64,000 bases of DNA from WTGA01 sp965214055 (GTDB lineage Bacteria > Pseudomonadota > Gammaproteobacteria > Arenicellales > Poriferihabitantaceae). A model generated the notes under the pieces. The model was not told the DNA's origin. It saw only the letters and a program-made list of their open reading frames with translations, and made no database searches. The DNA is taken from positions 868,001-932,000 of the forward strand of contig OZ243931.1 in NCBI GenBank assembly GCA_965214055.1. The letters run 5' to 3'. Shown piece after piece: positions 26,892 to 34,930 of this stretch. Position 1 is the stretch's first letter, and every line of letters begins with the position of its first letter. The translations under genes and the position numbers were made by a program.

Positions 26892-29800
26892 GCTAAAGGT
26901 TCCCCTTGGGCGAGGGCCAATGCTGTCGGTACGGCGTGGTCAAAATACAGCGGATCAACAGCCCGCAGATTGATCAACATCAGCTTCTCATTCAGATTGG
27001 GCTGGGAGCGCAAGCCAGCGGCCATCTGTGCAACCACCAGCGGAGCATCAACCACCACCTGTGCGTAGTGGTTGAATTGCCTGCGGGAAGGTCGATTTTC
27101 CAACTCAAACTCCTGAATACCAGCGGGCAAACGATCAAACCGTTTTACAGCTTGTTGTGCGAGTTTCTCCAATCGCTCCGCAGGGTTTGGTATCACAAAA
27201 GGCTGAATTATTTCCGAAGAATTATGGGAGAGGAGGAACCGATTGAAAATCCCAAGGTTCATCAATGCACTTCCAAAGTGCGCCGCAAGTTCCGGCATCA
27301 CAACCAACATCTTGGCGATTCTTCGGAGCAGCGCTTCGTCGGCAGTTTCAACGGCCTCCTCCAGCTCATAGAGAGCCGACAACTTCGTGACCAATCGATC
27401 ATGTTCACAGTGGATCGCCATCTCGAAGTCAGCAATAGGGACACTGGGCCAAAATATCGGAGCCGCCATATCGAGTTCCTGTACCAAATAGGATACATCC
27501 GCGCCTCGCATGGACAGCGAAAGCGCAGCGGCCGGGACTCCCGCCAACGCTTGCACCTCATCGAGCGCCCCAGCATCGCCACCTTGCCGAGCGGCGCTGA
27601 TAAGTTGTTCCAAGCGGCCCCATTCATCGCTTTCACCGTCGCTTAAAAGGCGCCGCAGTTCTATTCTGTAATTCTCAATCCGGCCTTCTCTTGTGCTTGA
27701 AGAAGTGCCCCAGACAACCGGGCGCTGAGCTTGGCCTTCATAGCGTGTTTGAATCAGCCAGGGATCTTTGGTCTCGCCCAATAGTTCGACTAGACTGACA
27801 ACGGCTGAAGTCTCACCCGACTTGCAGGATTCCGGCTTTGACATGTTGACGGCATGGAATGTAATGGCTTGATGCCGCTTTATTTGGGTGCCCAGGTTGT
27901 TTGTTGGGGGAGGTGGCTTGTTCCAATCGAGGCCCGTAAGCAAATCCCCTCCCACGATTGCGGCCTCCTTTTGATAGCGCCGGATTTCTAACCGTTTGCT
28001 CTGTTCTCCACCCACGACTAACGACAAGTTTACCTGAGCATCTGGTCCGCCCTGAGCCAACATCGCCTGAATCAGGGGTCGATGCGCCGCAAGTGAACAT
28101 TCGTTAACGACGGGCAGGGCAATTGCTCGCTCCCCCTGAAGACGCAACTGCAAATCGCCGTCACGGCCGTCAGGGGTTATAGCTCTCCAGCCGTATAACG
28201 ACTCGACGGACAACGGACTATTTTGTTCCAACCGGTTGTCATCTGGGTCGAGGATGACCCCCCGTAGAGCCGGCCACATCGTCTTGAAGGTAACGGACGC
28301 GCCTGTTGTGGGGTCTGAGAGAACCGTTTCTACCGTTCCCGGTGGCAACCCCTTTACGTCTAGATTTAATATTGCGGACCCGCGGTTCAAGTCGGCTCTT
28401 TCGACCTGACCCCCGGCCGCCAAAGTGATCCGCTTTGCAGAGTGAAATCCGTCCGCCTCCAGTATTAGGCATCCCGGAGCAGTTTCGCGCAGTTCAAGAC
28501 GAACCGAATCAGGAACACGTACCAAGGTACAACTTGCTAGTGTTTCCTCCCGCTGCACCCACTCTGCCACCACGCCGTAGAGCTGCCTACCCGGGGTGGA
28601 GCGTAATTGTTCCTTTGGAATCCGAGAAATACCAGACGAGCCTCTCTTGCCGTATAAGCCGATGTCTCCTCGGAATACGGGCGTATTGCTGTCAAGGCGC
28701 CATCCGAGAAGGGTGTTTCCGGTGGCGAACAAGCGGACTTCTATCCCTTCGTTTTCTGATCCAGTGCGAACCCTGAAGTGTCTATCTCCAACGCAAAGCG
28801 TCCCTTTACCTGAAAGCCGCCAGAGATATCCGTTGGGGGCTTCTTCTATCTCTTCGAGACGCACATCTCCTTCAACTTCGGGGGCAACTCCTTCAGGAGT
28901 CCAAATCCAAAGGCATGGACTGCGAGTCGTTTTTTCGCCACCGACCGGGACTAACCGTGAAGAACTGGTGCCGTCTTTTGGATCGGCAGCCCGCCAAAAG
29001 GTAGGGCACTCGTCTGGCCCACTAATACCCGGATCGACCACAGCCTCTCCCAATGGCCGCCCATCTGCGAATGCCGCTAGAGTGAGCGGGGCTTGGGGCG
29101 GAAGCGGGAATTGCTCCGAACCGTTCGAGCCGAACCGACGAAGTTGCCAACCGTCCTCTACTGGTGTTCCACTGTAAGTGACACCGTGCATCTGGTGTTC
29201 GCCAGTCGGCATTAGTCGAATCCTGAGCTCCGCGGCATTTGGGAACAAGGCACCAGGCAGCCAACCTTCGTCATGGATATCCAAATAGCCTTGCCACTCG
29301 CCTGCCTCACCAAGCCTTAGTTCACGATGGCACAAGTTCTCATGCGAACCACTGAACAAGGTGCGTTCGGTTTTAAGCACCGGATGAATTAGCGACTCAG
29401 CAACATCACCCGTCATCCTCAACGGGACACGGGTAAGCCAATCTGGCGAGTGTTGATTTAGCCAGGGAACGGCCGCACTTTCTGGAAGGTCGATCGGAAG
29501 TTCAGCGCGCAATTCCACCAGAGCGAGCGACAGTTCGGCGAGCAGTCTCCCCACATCAGACGTTTTGAACGTCTGCGGAAGTCGCTGGACCCAACGCCAG
29601 GCTATGTCGTAAGCCCACCCTTTAGCACTGGTGCCACCCTCTCTCTCAATTTCCTTCAGAGCGCTCAGGACCACGTCCCGGTATAGCCCGTGGTTTTGTA
29701 GCAATGATGCTGGGATGCCCCCTTCTGCCATGAGGCTGTAGAGATACATGTGGGTGTCCGCCTCGGATACCCGAGTGCTTCGGCCCCACCACCGGAGGCC

Positions 29801-30088
29801 AGAGGCAGTTATATCCCTACCCAGATTCTGGTCCTCCAGCCAACTGATACCATCGAAGACAAATTTCCAGGTTAACGGTCCCCCTTCGAAGCTTGCTCTG
29901 ATGTGCTCAGAAGCCCAAAAGACGAAGGCCGCGGCTGTGTGTTGCTGACGAGGATTTGAATAAAAGCGGGCCTTTAGAAATTCTTCCAGGGCAAGAAACT
30001 GTTCTGGAGTAAAGTTGTACGAGTACAGCGGTCGGCCATCAGGCGCACGGGACTCGCACTGTGTGGTGAGTTGGGACAGTATTTCCAT
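26888..30088 (-). CDS. druH: Large uncharacterised partner of the helicase (DruH-like, Druantia type III)
   Basis: 1066 residues with no catalytic motif I can recognise. It starts ILSQLTTQCESRAPDGRPLY and ends in a basic, alpha-helical part. The middle has many short beta-type repeats rich in Gly, Arg and Glu, which suggests stacked beta domains. Druantia type III consists of an approximately 1000-residue DruH, whose role is unknown, plus the DruE helicase. Size, order and the 4-bp overlap with druE fit this. The identification rests mainly on architecture. A 59-codon ORF ends 3 bp upstream and may be translationally coupled. No internal stop or frameshift. Confidence 0.75.
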   Translation of the reverse strand: MEILSQLTTQCESRAPDGRPLYSYNFTPEQFLALEEFLKARFYSNPRQQHTAAAFVFWASEHIRASFEGGPLTWKFVFDGISWLEDQNLGRDITASGLRWWGRSTRVSEADTHMYLYSLMAEGGIPASLLQNHGLYRDVVLSALKEIEREGGTSAKGWAYDIAWRWVQRLPQTFKTSDVGRLLAELSLALVELRAELPIDLPESAAVPWLNQHSPDWLTRVPLRMTGDVAESLIHPVLKTERTLFSGSHENLCHRELRLGEAGEWQGYLDIHDEGWLPGALFPNAAELRIRLMPTGEHQMHGVTYSGTPVEDGWQLRRFGSNGSEQFPLPPQAPLTLAAFADGRPLGEAVVDPGISGPDECPTFWRAADPKDGTSSSRLVPVGGEKTTRSPCLWIWTPEGVAPEVEGDVRLEEIEEAPNGYLWRLSGKGTLCVGDRHFRVRTGSENEGIEVRLFATGNTLLGWRLDSNTPVFRGDIGLYGKRGSSGISRIPKEQLRSTPGRQLYGVVAEWVQREETLASCTLVRVPDSVRLELRETAPGCLILEADGFHSAKRITLAAGGQVERADLNRGSAILNLDVKGLPPGTVETVLSDPTTGASVTFKTMWPALRGVILDPDDNRLEQNSPLSVESLYGWRAITPDGRDGDLQLRLQGERAIALPVVNECSLAAHRPLIQAMLAQGGPDAQVNLSLVVGGEQSKRLEIRRYQKEAAIVGGDLLTGLDWNKPPPPTNNLGTQIKRHQAITFHAVNMSKPESCKSGETSAVVSLVELLGETKDPWLIQTRYEGQAQRPVVWGTSSSTREGRIENYRIELRRLLSDGESDEWGRLEQLISAARQGGDAGALDEVQALAGVPAAALSLSMRGADVSYLVQELDMAAPIFWPSVPIADFEMAIHCEHDRLVTKLSALYELEEAVETADEALLRRIAKMLVVMPELAAHFGSALMNLGIFNRFLLSHNSSEIIQPFVIPNPAERLEKLAQQAVKRFDRLPAGIQEFELENRPSRRQFNHYAQVVVDAPLVVAQMAAGLRSQPNLNEKLMLINLRAVDPLYFDHAVPTALALAQGEPLA

Positions 30089-30091
30089 TGC

Positions 30092-30271
30092 TCAATGGCG
30101 AGCTCCATGAAGCAGGGTGATACCCCAGTTCCGAGATTTCTTCGTAACCTGAATGTTTGGATCGGGTTTCTTGGCCGCACGGAATATCGCCTGTGCAATC
30201 TCTGATACGGATGCATCTATCTCAACCTTGCGGATGACCGGTCGGCCTTTGGGTTTTGGTTTGTCGGCCAT
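30092..30271 (-). CDS. Small basic ORF leading the Druantia-like operon
   Basis: 59 residues from ATG 30271 to TGA 30092, leaving 3 bp before the druH start. The product begins with a Lys/Pro-rich stretch (ADKPKPKGRPVIRKVEID) and continues as a short alpha-beta domain (SVSEIAQAIFRAAKKPDP), ending NWGITLLHGARH. It is strongly basic. The close spacing to druH, same strand and a full open frame argue that it is real and co-expressed. I do not recognise a family. Roles as a small regulator or accessory subunit are guesses; it could also be a leader peptide for druH translation. Confidence 0.6.
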   Translation of the reverse strand: MADKPKPKGRPVIRKVEIDASVSEIAQAIFRAAKKPDPNIQVTKKSRNWGITLLHGARH

Positions 30272-30302
30272 TTGTTTTCCTGATTTGGTGAAACCACTGC
30301 CG

Positions 30303-30686
30303 CTATAAACAATTTTCTCTATGTATTGTTATGGTTTCAGGGAGTTCCCAATGTGCATCACTGTGAGCATCTACAGCACCGCCTATAATTCCACCGAAAA
30401 GCACATTTCCCCAAATCATTTCCTCTCTGTTGGGGGTAATACTGCGGACAACATACTCATCACCATCCTTACAACGGATTTTTAATCCCTCATCACTCCT
30501 TTTAATCGTCACGGATCCAGGCGCAGTAAATTCCCAAGTGCCATTTTTGTTGGATGCAGTACATTGAGTTGGTTTTCCACAATTTGCAGTCTCCACATTG
30601 ATTGATTCCTTAGTCCCTCTTGTGATTGAAGCACAACCGCTAGTCAAGAGCAAAATTCCCAATATCGCTATAACGATTTTATTCAT
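30303..30686 (-). CDS. Predicted lipoprotein of unknown function
   Basis: 127 residues with a lipoprotein signal peptide whose lipobox LLTSGC gives a lipidated Cys at residue 18. The mature part begins ASITRGTKESINVETANC and has further cysteines at CGKPTQC, which may form disulfides. Near residues 90-110 a glycine-rich hydrophobic stretch (WGNVLFGGIIGGAVDA) could insert in or lie on a membrane. Similar small lipoproteins starting CASITRGT are widespread, with no assigned function. Nothing links it to the defence genes except position. Confidence 0.75.
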   Translation of the reverse strand: MNKIVIAILGILLLTSGCASITRGTKESINVETANCGKPTQCTASNKNGTWEFTAPGSVTIKRSDEGLKIRCKDGDEYVVRSITPNREEMIWGNVLFGGIIGGAVDAHSDAHWELPETITIHRENCL

Positions 30687-30747
30687 GCTATGGGAAATTA
30701 TGTAGATTAGTTGGCAAAGTTTCTAATGATTACATGAGCAAGCAATG

Positions 30748-31517
30748 TCAGGATTGCCCCACCAAAAACGACTCGATGCCGTTTGTGTGCGCCATGCCGT
30801 TAATGTACTTGGAAACCGAGTGCTTAACTGATTCATGATGATATTCCCTCCCTTTACATGCCAAGTAACCCCTGTGTGCATCGGTGTAGACGGTCGCAGA
30901 ACTTTGAACAGACACTGCCACAAATCTCGCGAGGGTTCTACACGTGGTGTCCTGGATGGGCTTGGTAATAACCTTACCCCCTCGTTCCTTGGCCCCAGTA
31001 ACCACTGTTTTGCCCACACCGCCACATCCGGTATCCTTGAGTTCCTTGCGCTTGGCATTGCTCATGTTCTTGCGTTTACCACCGATATAGGTTTCATCGA
31101 CTTCCACAACACCCTGTAACTTGGAACCACCGACAAAACCCTTCCGGATGCGTTGTGCCAAGTGCCACACACTGAGTTCCCGGATTTTCAAATCCCGATG
31201 CAGTCTTAAGCTGGATACTCCTTTCAGGCTGGTAGCGACCATGTAGACCGCAATGCCCCACTTCTGATAACTCAATTTACTGGATTGCATGACGGTTCCT
31301 TTACGGACACTGAAATGATGCCGACAATCCTTGCAACGATAAGGCATGGGTTTCTTACTTTTAACCACTGAATAGCGTCTGACCCGCAATCCGCACAATG
31401 GGTCCCGTCCTTGCCCCAACGCTCCTTCTCAAACCGCTTTTCAGCTGCTTCATCATTGGGAGACATCTCGATTAGTTCTACGATGCTGATCTCTTTTCTG
31501 CAAGATTTACCACTCAT
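30748..31517 (-). pseudogene. IS1595-family transposase remnant, frameshifted and truncated
   Basis: The start at 31517 encodes a zinc-ribbon N-terminus (HCADCGSDAIQ) that continues only after a frame change near 31380-31410 into RYSVVKSKKPMPYRCKDC. The catalytic part follows in the second frame: VDETYIGGKRKNM, TGAKERGGKVITKP, VYTDAHRGYL, and MAHTNGIESF, the D-D-N/H-type region of IS1595 elements. It ends right after the GIESF motif, where about 40-60 more residues would be expected. Frameshift plus C-terminal loss make it a dead element. Confidence 0.8.
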
Positions 31518-31590
31518 TGACGTGTCTTGCTTGATTTAATTTATGGCTAGTATAGCAGTATAAAAGATTAGTCAGATAAAGCCATTTTGG

Positions 31591-31953
31591 CTAGTTTGAT
31601 GGATAATTCCCTTCTGGAAAATCACCAACGGATACAATCAATACCAGATCAGGACAACCGAACTCTTCAAAGCTGATCCGCCCGTTCTGGTCGAAAACAA
31701 TTCCTTCTTCCATTAATTTTCGCCTTTGCCGATCCTTTCCGGCTCCATTCTCGCGTTCGCTGATTTCTCCTTTGCTATTGATGACCCGATGCCAGGGAAT
31801 GCCGAACCCATGGGGGGTTGCAGCCATCGCATACCCCACCTGACGTGCAGTGCAGCCAACAATTTGCGCAATCCGCCCGTAACTCGAAACCTGGCCTTTT
31901 GGGATTCGTTTTACAACCTCGTAGATGTCCTGATTCAAACCCAATGTAATCAA
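31591..31953 (-). CDS. Alkyltransferase-like DNA repair protein (Atl)
   Basis: 120 residues with the MGMT-type DNA-binding domain: IPKGQVSSYGRIAQIVG is the helix-turn-helix region, and GCTARQVGYAMAA contains the arginine finger. The active-site motif, PCHRV in O6-alkylguanine transferases, reads PWHRV here: Trp replaces the alkyl-accepting Cys. That is the hallmark of ATL proteins, which bind O6-alkylguanine without repairing it and pass the lesion to nucleotide excision repair. The last 20 residues are an unusual extension. Only 6 bp separate it from the lipoprotein gene upstream. Confidence 0.9.
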   Translation of the reverse strand: MITLGLNQDIYEVVKRIPKGQVSSYGRIAQIVGCTARQVGYAMAATPHGFGIPWHRVINSKGEISERENGAGKDRQRRKLMEEGIVFDQNGRISFEEFGCPDLVLIVSVGDFPEGNYPSN

Positions 31954-31959
31954 ATATTC

Positions 31960-32613
31960 TTACAGGTCGCAGGGATTTTCCACAACAGGGTGGGCCGCAG
32001 CCTGGATCAGTTCACCCGTCAAACCATCATAGGACAATTCAATCCACGGTTCAAAACCACTGGCATAGGTATCAGTCATTCGGACGATCAGTTGTGTTCC
32101 GCCTCGTGTAAAATCCCATGAATACAATTTGTCCCAGAGCAGAACACAACCAAAATTTTCAGTAGTATATTCTGTCGCTGCTTCTGCCAGATAGGCGTGG
32201 TAGGAAATGGAAGAGAGTACCCTGTACTGCTTCACATCGGCTACAGTGTTGATTCGCTCATACCCGGATTGGTCACTTAACCCGGATGGCAGAGTTGAAA
32301 TGTTCCCCTCAACCGAGAGAATCAGGCCGGCATGTGCAGGGTCAATATCCCCGTTGACCGCCACCTGGGTAGTCAGATTTTGACCCAGAAGACTGAATTG
32401 AGGACCGCATCCCGCTGCAACGGGGCATTTGGCCGGGTCCAGAACGAGCAGCATTCCCGTTAAGGCTGATTCATAGGTATCTACAGAGGGTCGGGTGGAT
32501 TCCCACTGAGGGTTGATCAATGTAGGGTTCAACCCGATGGTCTGCTCCTTGACTGTGCAGGCGGAGAGCAGGGTTGCACACAGAGCCGCGAAGAAAACAG
32601 GTCGAAAATTCAT
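31960..32613 (-). CDS. Predicted lipoprotein of unknown function
   Basis: 217 residues with a lipoprotein signal peptide; lipobox LLSAC places the lipidated Cys at residue 19. The mature part is mostly polar, with cysteines at KCPVAAGC, near GCVLLWDK and at the C-terminus (ENPCDL) that could pair. It is probably anchored in the outer membrane facing the periplasm. I recognise no family. It lies directly upstream of the ATL gene on the same strand (6 bp) and may be co-transcribed. Confidence 0.7.
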   Translation of the reverse strand: MNFRPVFFAALCATLLSACTVKEQTIGLNPTLINPQWESTRPSVDTYESALTGMLLVLDPAKCPVAAGCGPQFSLLGQNLTTQVAVNGDIDPAHAGLILSVEGNISTLPSGLSDQSGYERINTVADVKQYRVLSSISYHAYLAEAATEYTTENFGCVLLWDKLYSWDFTRGGTQLIVRMTDTYASGFEPWIELSYDGLTGELIQAAAHPVVENPCDL

Positions 32614-32657
32614 AATCGTTTATGCTGGGCAATAAGCCACGAGTTCAGGCAAGTATA

Positions 32658-32847
32658 ATGAAATTTGTGGTTGAAAGTAACCGATGGTCCCACTGTTGGC
32701 AGTGAATGTTTGTGGCTTCATGGTGCCGGCTCCTCATGGGCTGAACCATCCGATTTGACAACGGATCTCCTTTTGTTGATACGTTTTGTGTCGAGTCCTG
32801 TACATGCCGATATCAGCATAATCCAGTGGAAAAGCCTTGCGGCATGA
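32658..32847 (+). pseudogene. Remnant of a carboxylesterase/phospholipase-type alpha/beta hydrolase
   Basis: The translated stretch GPTVGSECLWLHGAGSSW followed by LLLLIRFVSSPVHADIS resembles the N-terminal 60 residues of the bacterial carboxylesterase family (GPxxxxVIWLHGLG ... IRFVFPHAP). The Ser nucleophile, Asp and His parts are absent and the frame ends at 32847. No Shine-Dalgarno is seen. This looks like a fragment left by a deletion. Moderate confidence because only the oxyanion-loop region can be compared. Confidence 0.45.
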
Positions 32848-32911
32848 CGCCCTGATCAGATCGATTGCAAACCCTCTGAAGACTTTCTGAAAAGCCAGCG
32901 TCGGGGTCGTG

Positions 32912-33910
32912 TCAGTCGCCGTAGTGGATCATGGATGCATCTTCGGTGTCGTTGATATCGGTGATCGCGGTTTCGATTTCTGCAATGGCATCTTTCAGAT
33001 GTTGTGTAATGACCTGTCGGTTGTCGGTAAAGGGGATTTCATCCACCAGCGTCTGGAGTCTGCCCATCGAAAGCCATGCCTTGTGTCGTGCCCATTCGGT
33101 AAACAGGACATGATGAGGGTCGACCAGAGATAAATCCGGGAAGCGGCAGACATCGTCAATGGCAGTGTCCAGCGGGACGTAACCATTGACCAGCGTGATG
33201 CGTTCCGCAGGCCGGGTAAGTTTTGTAGCGCGATGCACCACCATATTGCCATGCAGTACGATGGCGTAACCCGCACCGGGAAACTCGGGGCTGACCGCAC
33301 GCTCCTCAGGAATGGATTGACCGCTGTCAGCGATTTGTTTCGCTTCATTACGGGTGCCCCTGAAATACTGAAAATCTCCGCCACCCAGTTGGTTTGGGTC
33401 AGATAGCATCAATACATAATCCAGGCTCAACGTATCGTGATGCCATTTGTCAACCGCCCGATTGAGGTCATCCGGGGCATAATTCAGATGACCCAGGTGC
33501 AACGGCATGCTGTGCGGGGCCACCGGAGTGCCAAAGATGTCGGAGACAAATTCTGTCACTTCATCACAGAGGCAAAAACTTTTTAGAAAGCGGGATTGAT
33601 AGGTCCCGCCGCGCACCATATTCTCAATCCGTTCGCAGTTAACCGCGTATTTTCGAAGAGAGCGGGCCTCATCCAACATCACCCGCACTCCTTCGTTCGA
33701 CAGTAATCGAACTGCACTGGAAACCGCAAAATCCGTGGGGCATTTTTCAATCGCGTCGACATCATAGCCCAGGTCGCTCAATGTCAGAGTGTGTTTTGGC
33801 GGCTCAAGCTGGAGATGTATGGCTGGGTCAAATTCGACTGCTTCATCGGTATAGTGATAACCGTCCGGCAGGACAGACGGGAACTTCGGAGGATGGTTCA
33901 GATGTCGCAT
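32912..33910 (-). CDS. Putative 2-oxoglutarate/Fe(II)-dependent oxygenase
   Basis: About 332 residues from ATG 33910; a GTG at 33940 would add 10. The Fe(II) ligands seem visible as the HxD pair in DKWHHDTLSLDYVLML and the distal His in VLHGNMVVHRATKL. A following Arg (RITLVNGY) is well placed to hold 2-oxoglutarate. The spacing, about 75 residues between HxD and the distal His, fits the jelly-roll core of phytanoyl-CoA-dioxygenase-like enzymes. The substrate is unknown. Flanked by small remnants on both sides, so it may have arrived with the island. Confidence 0.6.
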   Translation of the reverse strand: MRHLNHPPKFPSVLPDGYHYTDEAVEFDPAIHLQLEPPKHTLTLSDLGYDVDAIEKCPTDFAVSSAVRLLSNEGVRVMLDEARSLRKYAVNCERIENMVRGGTYQSRFLKSFCLCDEVTEFVSDIFGTPVAPHSMPLHLGHLNYAPDDLNRAVDKWHHDTLSLDYVLMLSDPNQLGGGDFQYFRGTRNEAKQIADSGQSIPEERAVSPEFPGAGYAIVLHGNMVVHRATKLTRPAERITLVNGYVPLDTAIDDVCRFPDLSLVDPHHVLFTEWARHKAWLSMGRLQTLVDEIPFTDNRQVITQHLKDAIAEIETAITDINDTEDASMIHYGD

Positions 33911-34016
33911 GTTTGTATAACTGTTGGCAAAAAGTGGCACGAATGCATGATGCTCAACTCGTCTTCGGCAAGCTACGATTGGTTTCAGTCTGCCGGAAAC
34001 CCACGATCAGTTCATT

Positions 34017-34247
34017 CTAGCATAGTGCTCTGTCAGGATGTGTATTCCACGGAAAAGTAGCCATTTCCACATCGGTCGTTGCACGCGTGATCGGCACGCC
34101 GTGTACGTAGTGGAGGAGCCGGGCATGGGCCTGCGCCCCAACCAAGAGAGCCTGCTCCCTACCCCTTGCCACCTGCAGGTCCTGGACGACTGTCGCGAGC
34201 CAGCTCAGGTCCTTCTTAGTCGTTAAATCGATCAACGATCCGCTCAT
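34017..34247 (-). pseudogene. Truncated AbiEii-like nucleotidyltransferase toxin
   Basis: 76 residues remain. DLSWLATVVQDLQ, ALLVGAQAHARLLHYVHG and ITRATTDVEMAT match the N-terminus of the nucleotidyltransferase-like toxins paired with AbiEi antitoxins: the GAQA helix and the T-x-D-x-D metal site, here TDVEMA, with the second acid changed. The frame stops after WNTHPDRALC, so about 150-200 residues are missing. Its start overlaps the 3' end of the antitoxin-like gene, the usual arrangement. It should be inactive. Confidence 0.6.
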
Positions 34248-34776
34248 GCAACAGGTTCGCCGTCTCTAGACAACGTGCGTCGCCGATCGCGAGCAGGTCC
34301 GTATAAACTAGCGGCAAAGGCGCCACCACCGCATCTTCTCCTTCGAAATTCCAGAAGCGCTTCAATACCTCCACCGGACCCCTCGTGTCGGTCCACATTC
34401 TGAAATCAAGCAAGAAACGCGGATTTGGCTTGGCACCATAGACTGTAGCCGTTTCGGGTCGCAGATACCGAGCGAGCTGCTCGGCCGCAGGTTCGCCGCC
34501 AAGCACGACCCCGTACTCTTGTTGGTCGAACTCTGTCCATCTCCGTCCGATACCGACCCAAGATAAGCTTGGGCCGAGGGTTGCGGGTCGGAGACCTCTT
34601 TTCACTTCGACCACATAGGTGATCCCCGTCTTTCCTCGCCCAATGCGGACCACCGCGTCGACGCGTTGGCCATCGAGCTCAGATGTATTTTTGGTGACCC
34701 GGACCGGAATACCGATCCGGTCCGCAGCCGTAGCTACGACCCTATGCAAGAGTTCATTTTCAGTTGGCTCGTCCAT
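34216..34776 (-). pseudogene. AbiEi-like antitoxin with internal deletion
   Basis: The open frame (186 residues from ATG 34776) joins the N-terminal alpha-beta part of AbiEi-type antitoxins (DGQRVDAVVRIG, VVEVKRGLRPATLG) to their C-terminal part (LGGEPAAEQLARYLRP, PLVYTDLLAIGDARCLETA). The central region of roughly 120-150 residues, which holds the winged helix that binds the promoter, is absent; the join is near PSLSWVGIGRRW. Frame is kept. Because the DNA-binding part is gone and the toxin is truncated, the pair is most likely a relic. Confidence 0.6.
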
Positions 34777-34887
34777 TATTGTTGATTGCCCATGATCCGT
34801 GGACAATCTCCACGGTGCCGGAGAACCCACTGCACACTATTTTCCTGAGACCTGGAAGGTCTCTGCTTCTATCCGGACGCGTTCCCG

Positions 34888-34930
34888 TGATTAGTAATCA
34901 AGTTGAATTAATCAATAAAGGTAAATTCTT
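34888..34930 (+). promoter_or_regulatory. Leader shared by the two porin genes
   Basis: These 43 bp before the ATG are repeated, inverted, at 41692-41734 before the second porin. They contain an AT-rich stretch and an AAGG ribosome-binding site about 10 nt from the start codon. Similarity ends abruptly at the upstream boundary, so the two genes keep the same leader but have different upstream DNA. Confidence 0.7.

Noticed and set aside
34847..34863. GAGACC-TGGAA-GGTCTC hairpin upstream of porin copy 1
   Set aside because: Short 6-bp stem without a T-run; not shared with the other porin, so no function can be claimed.
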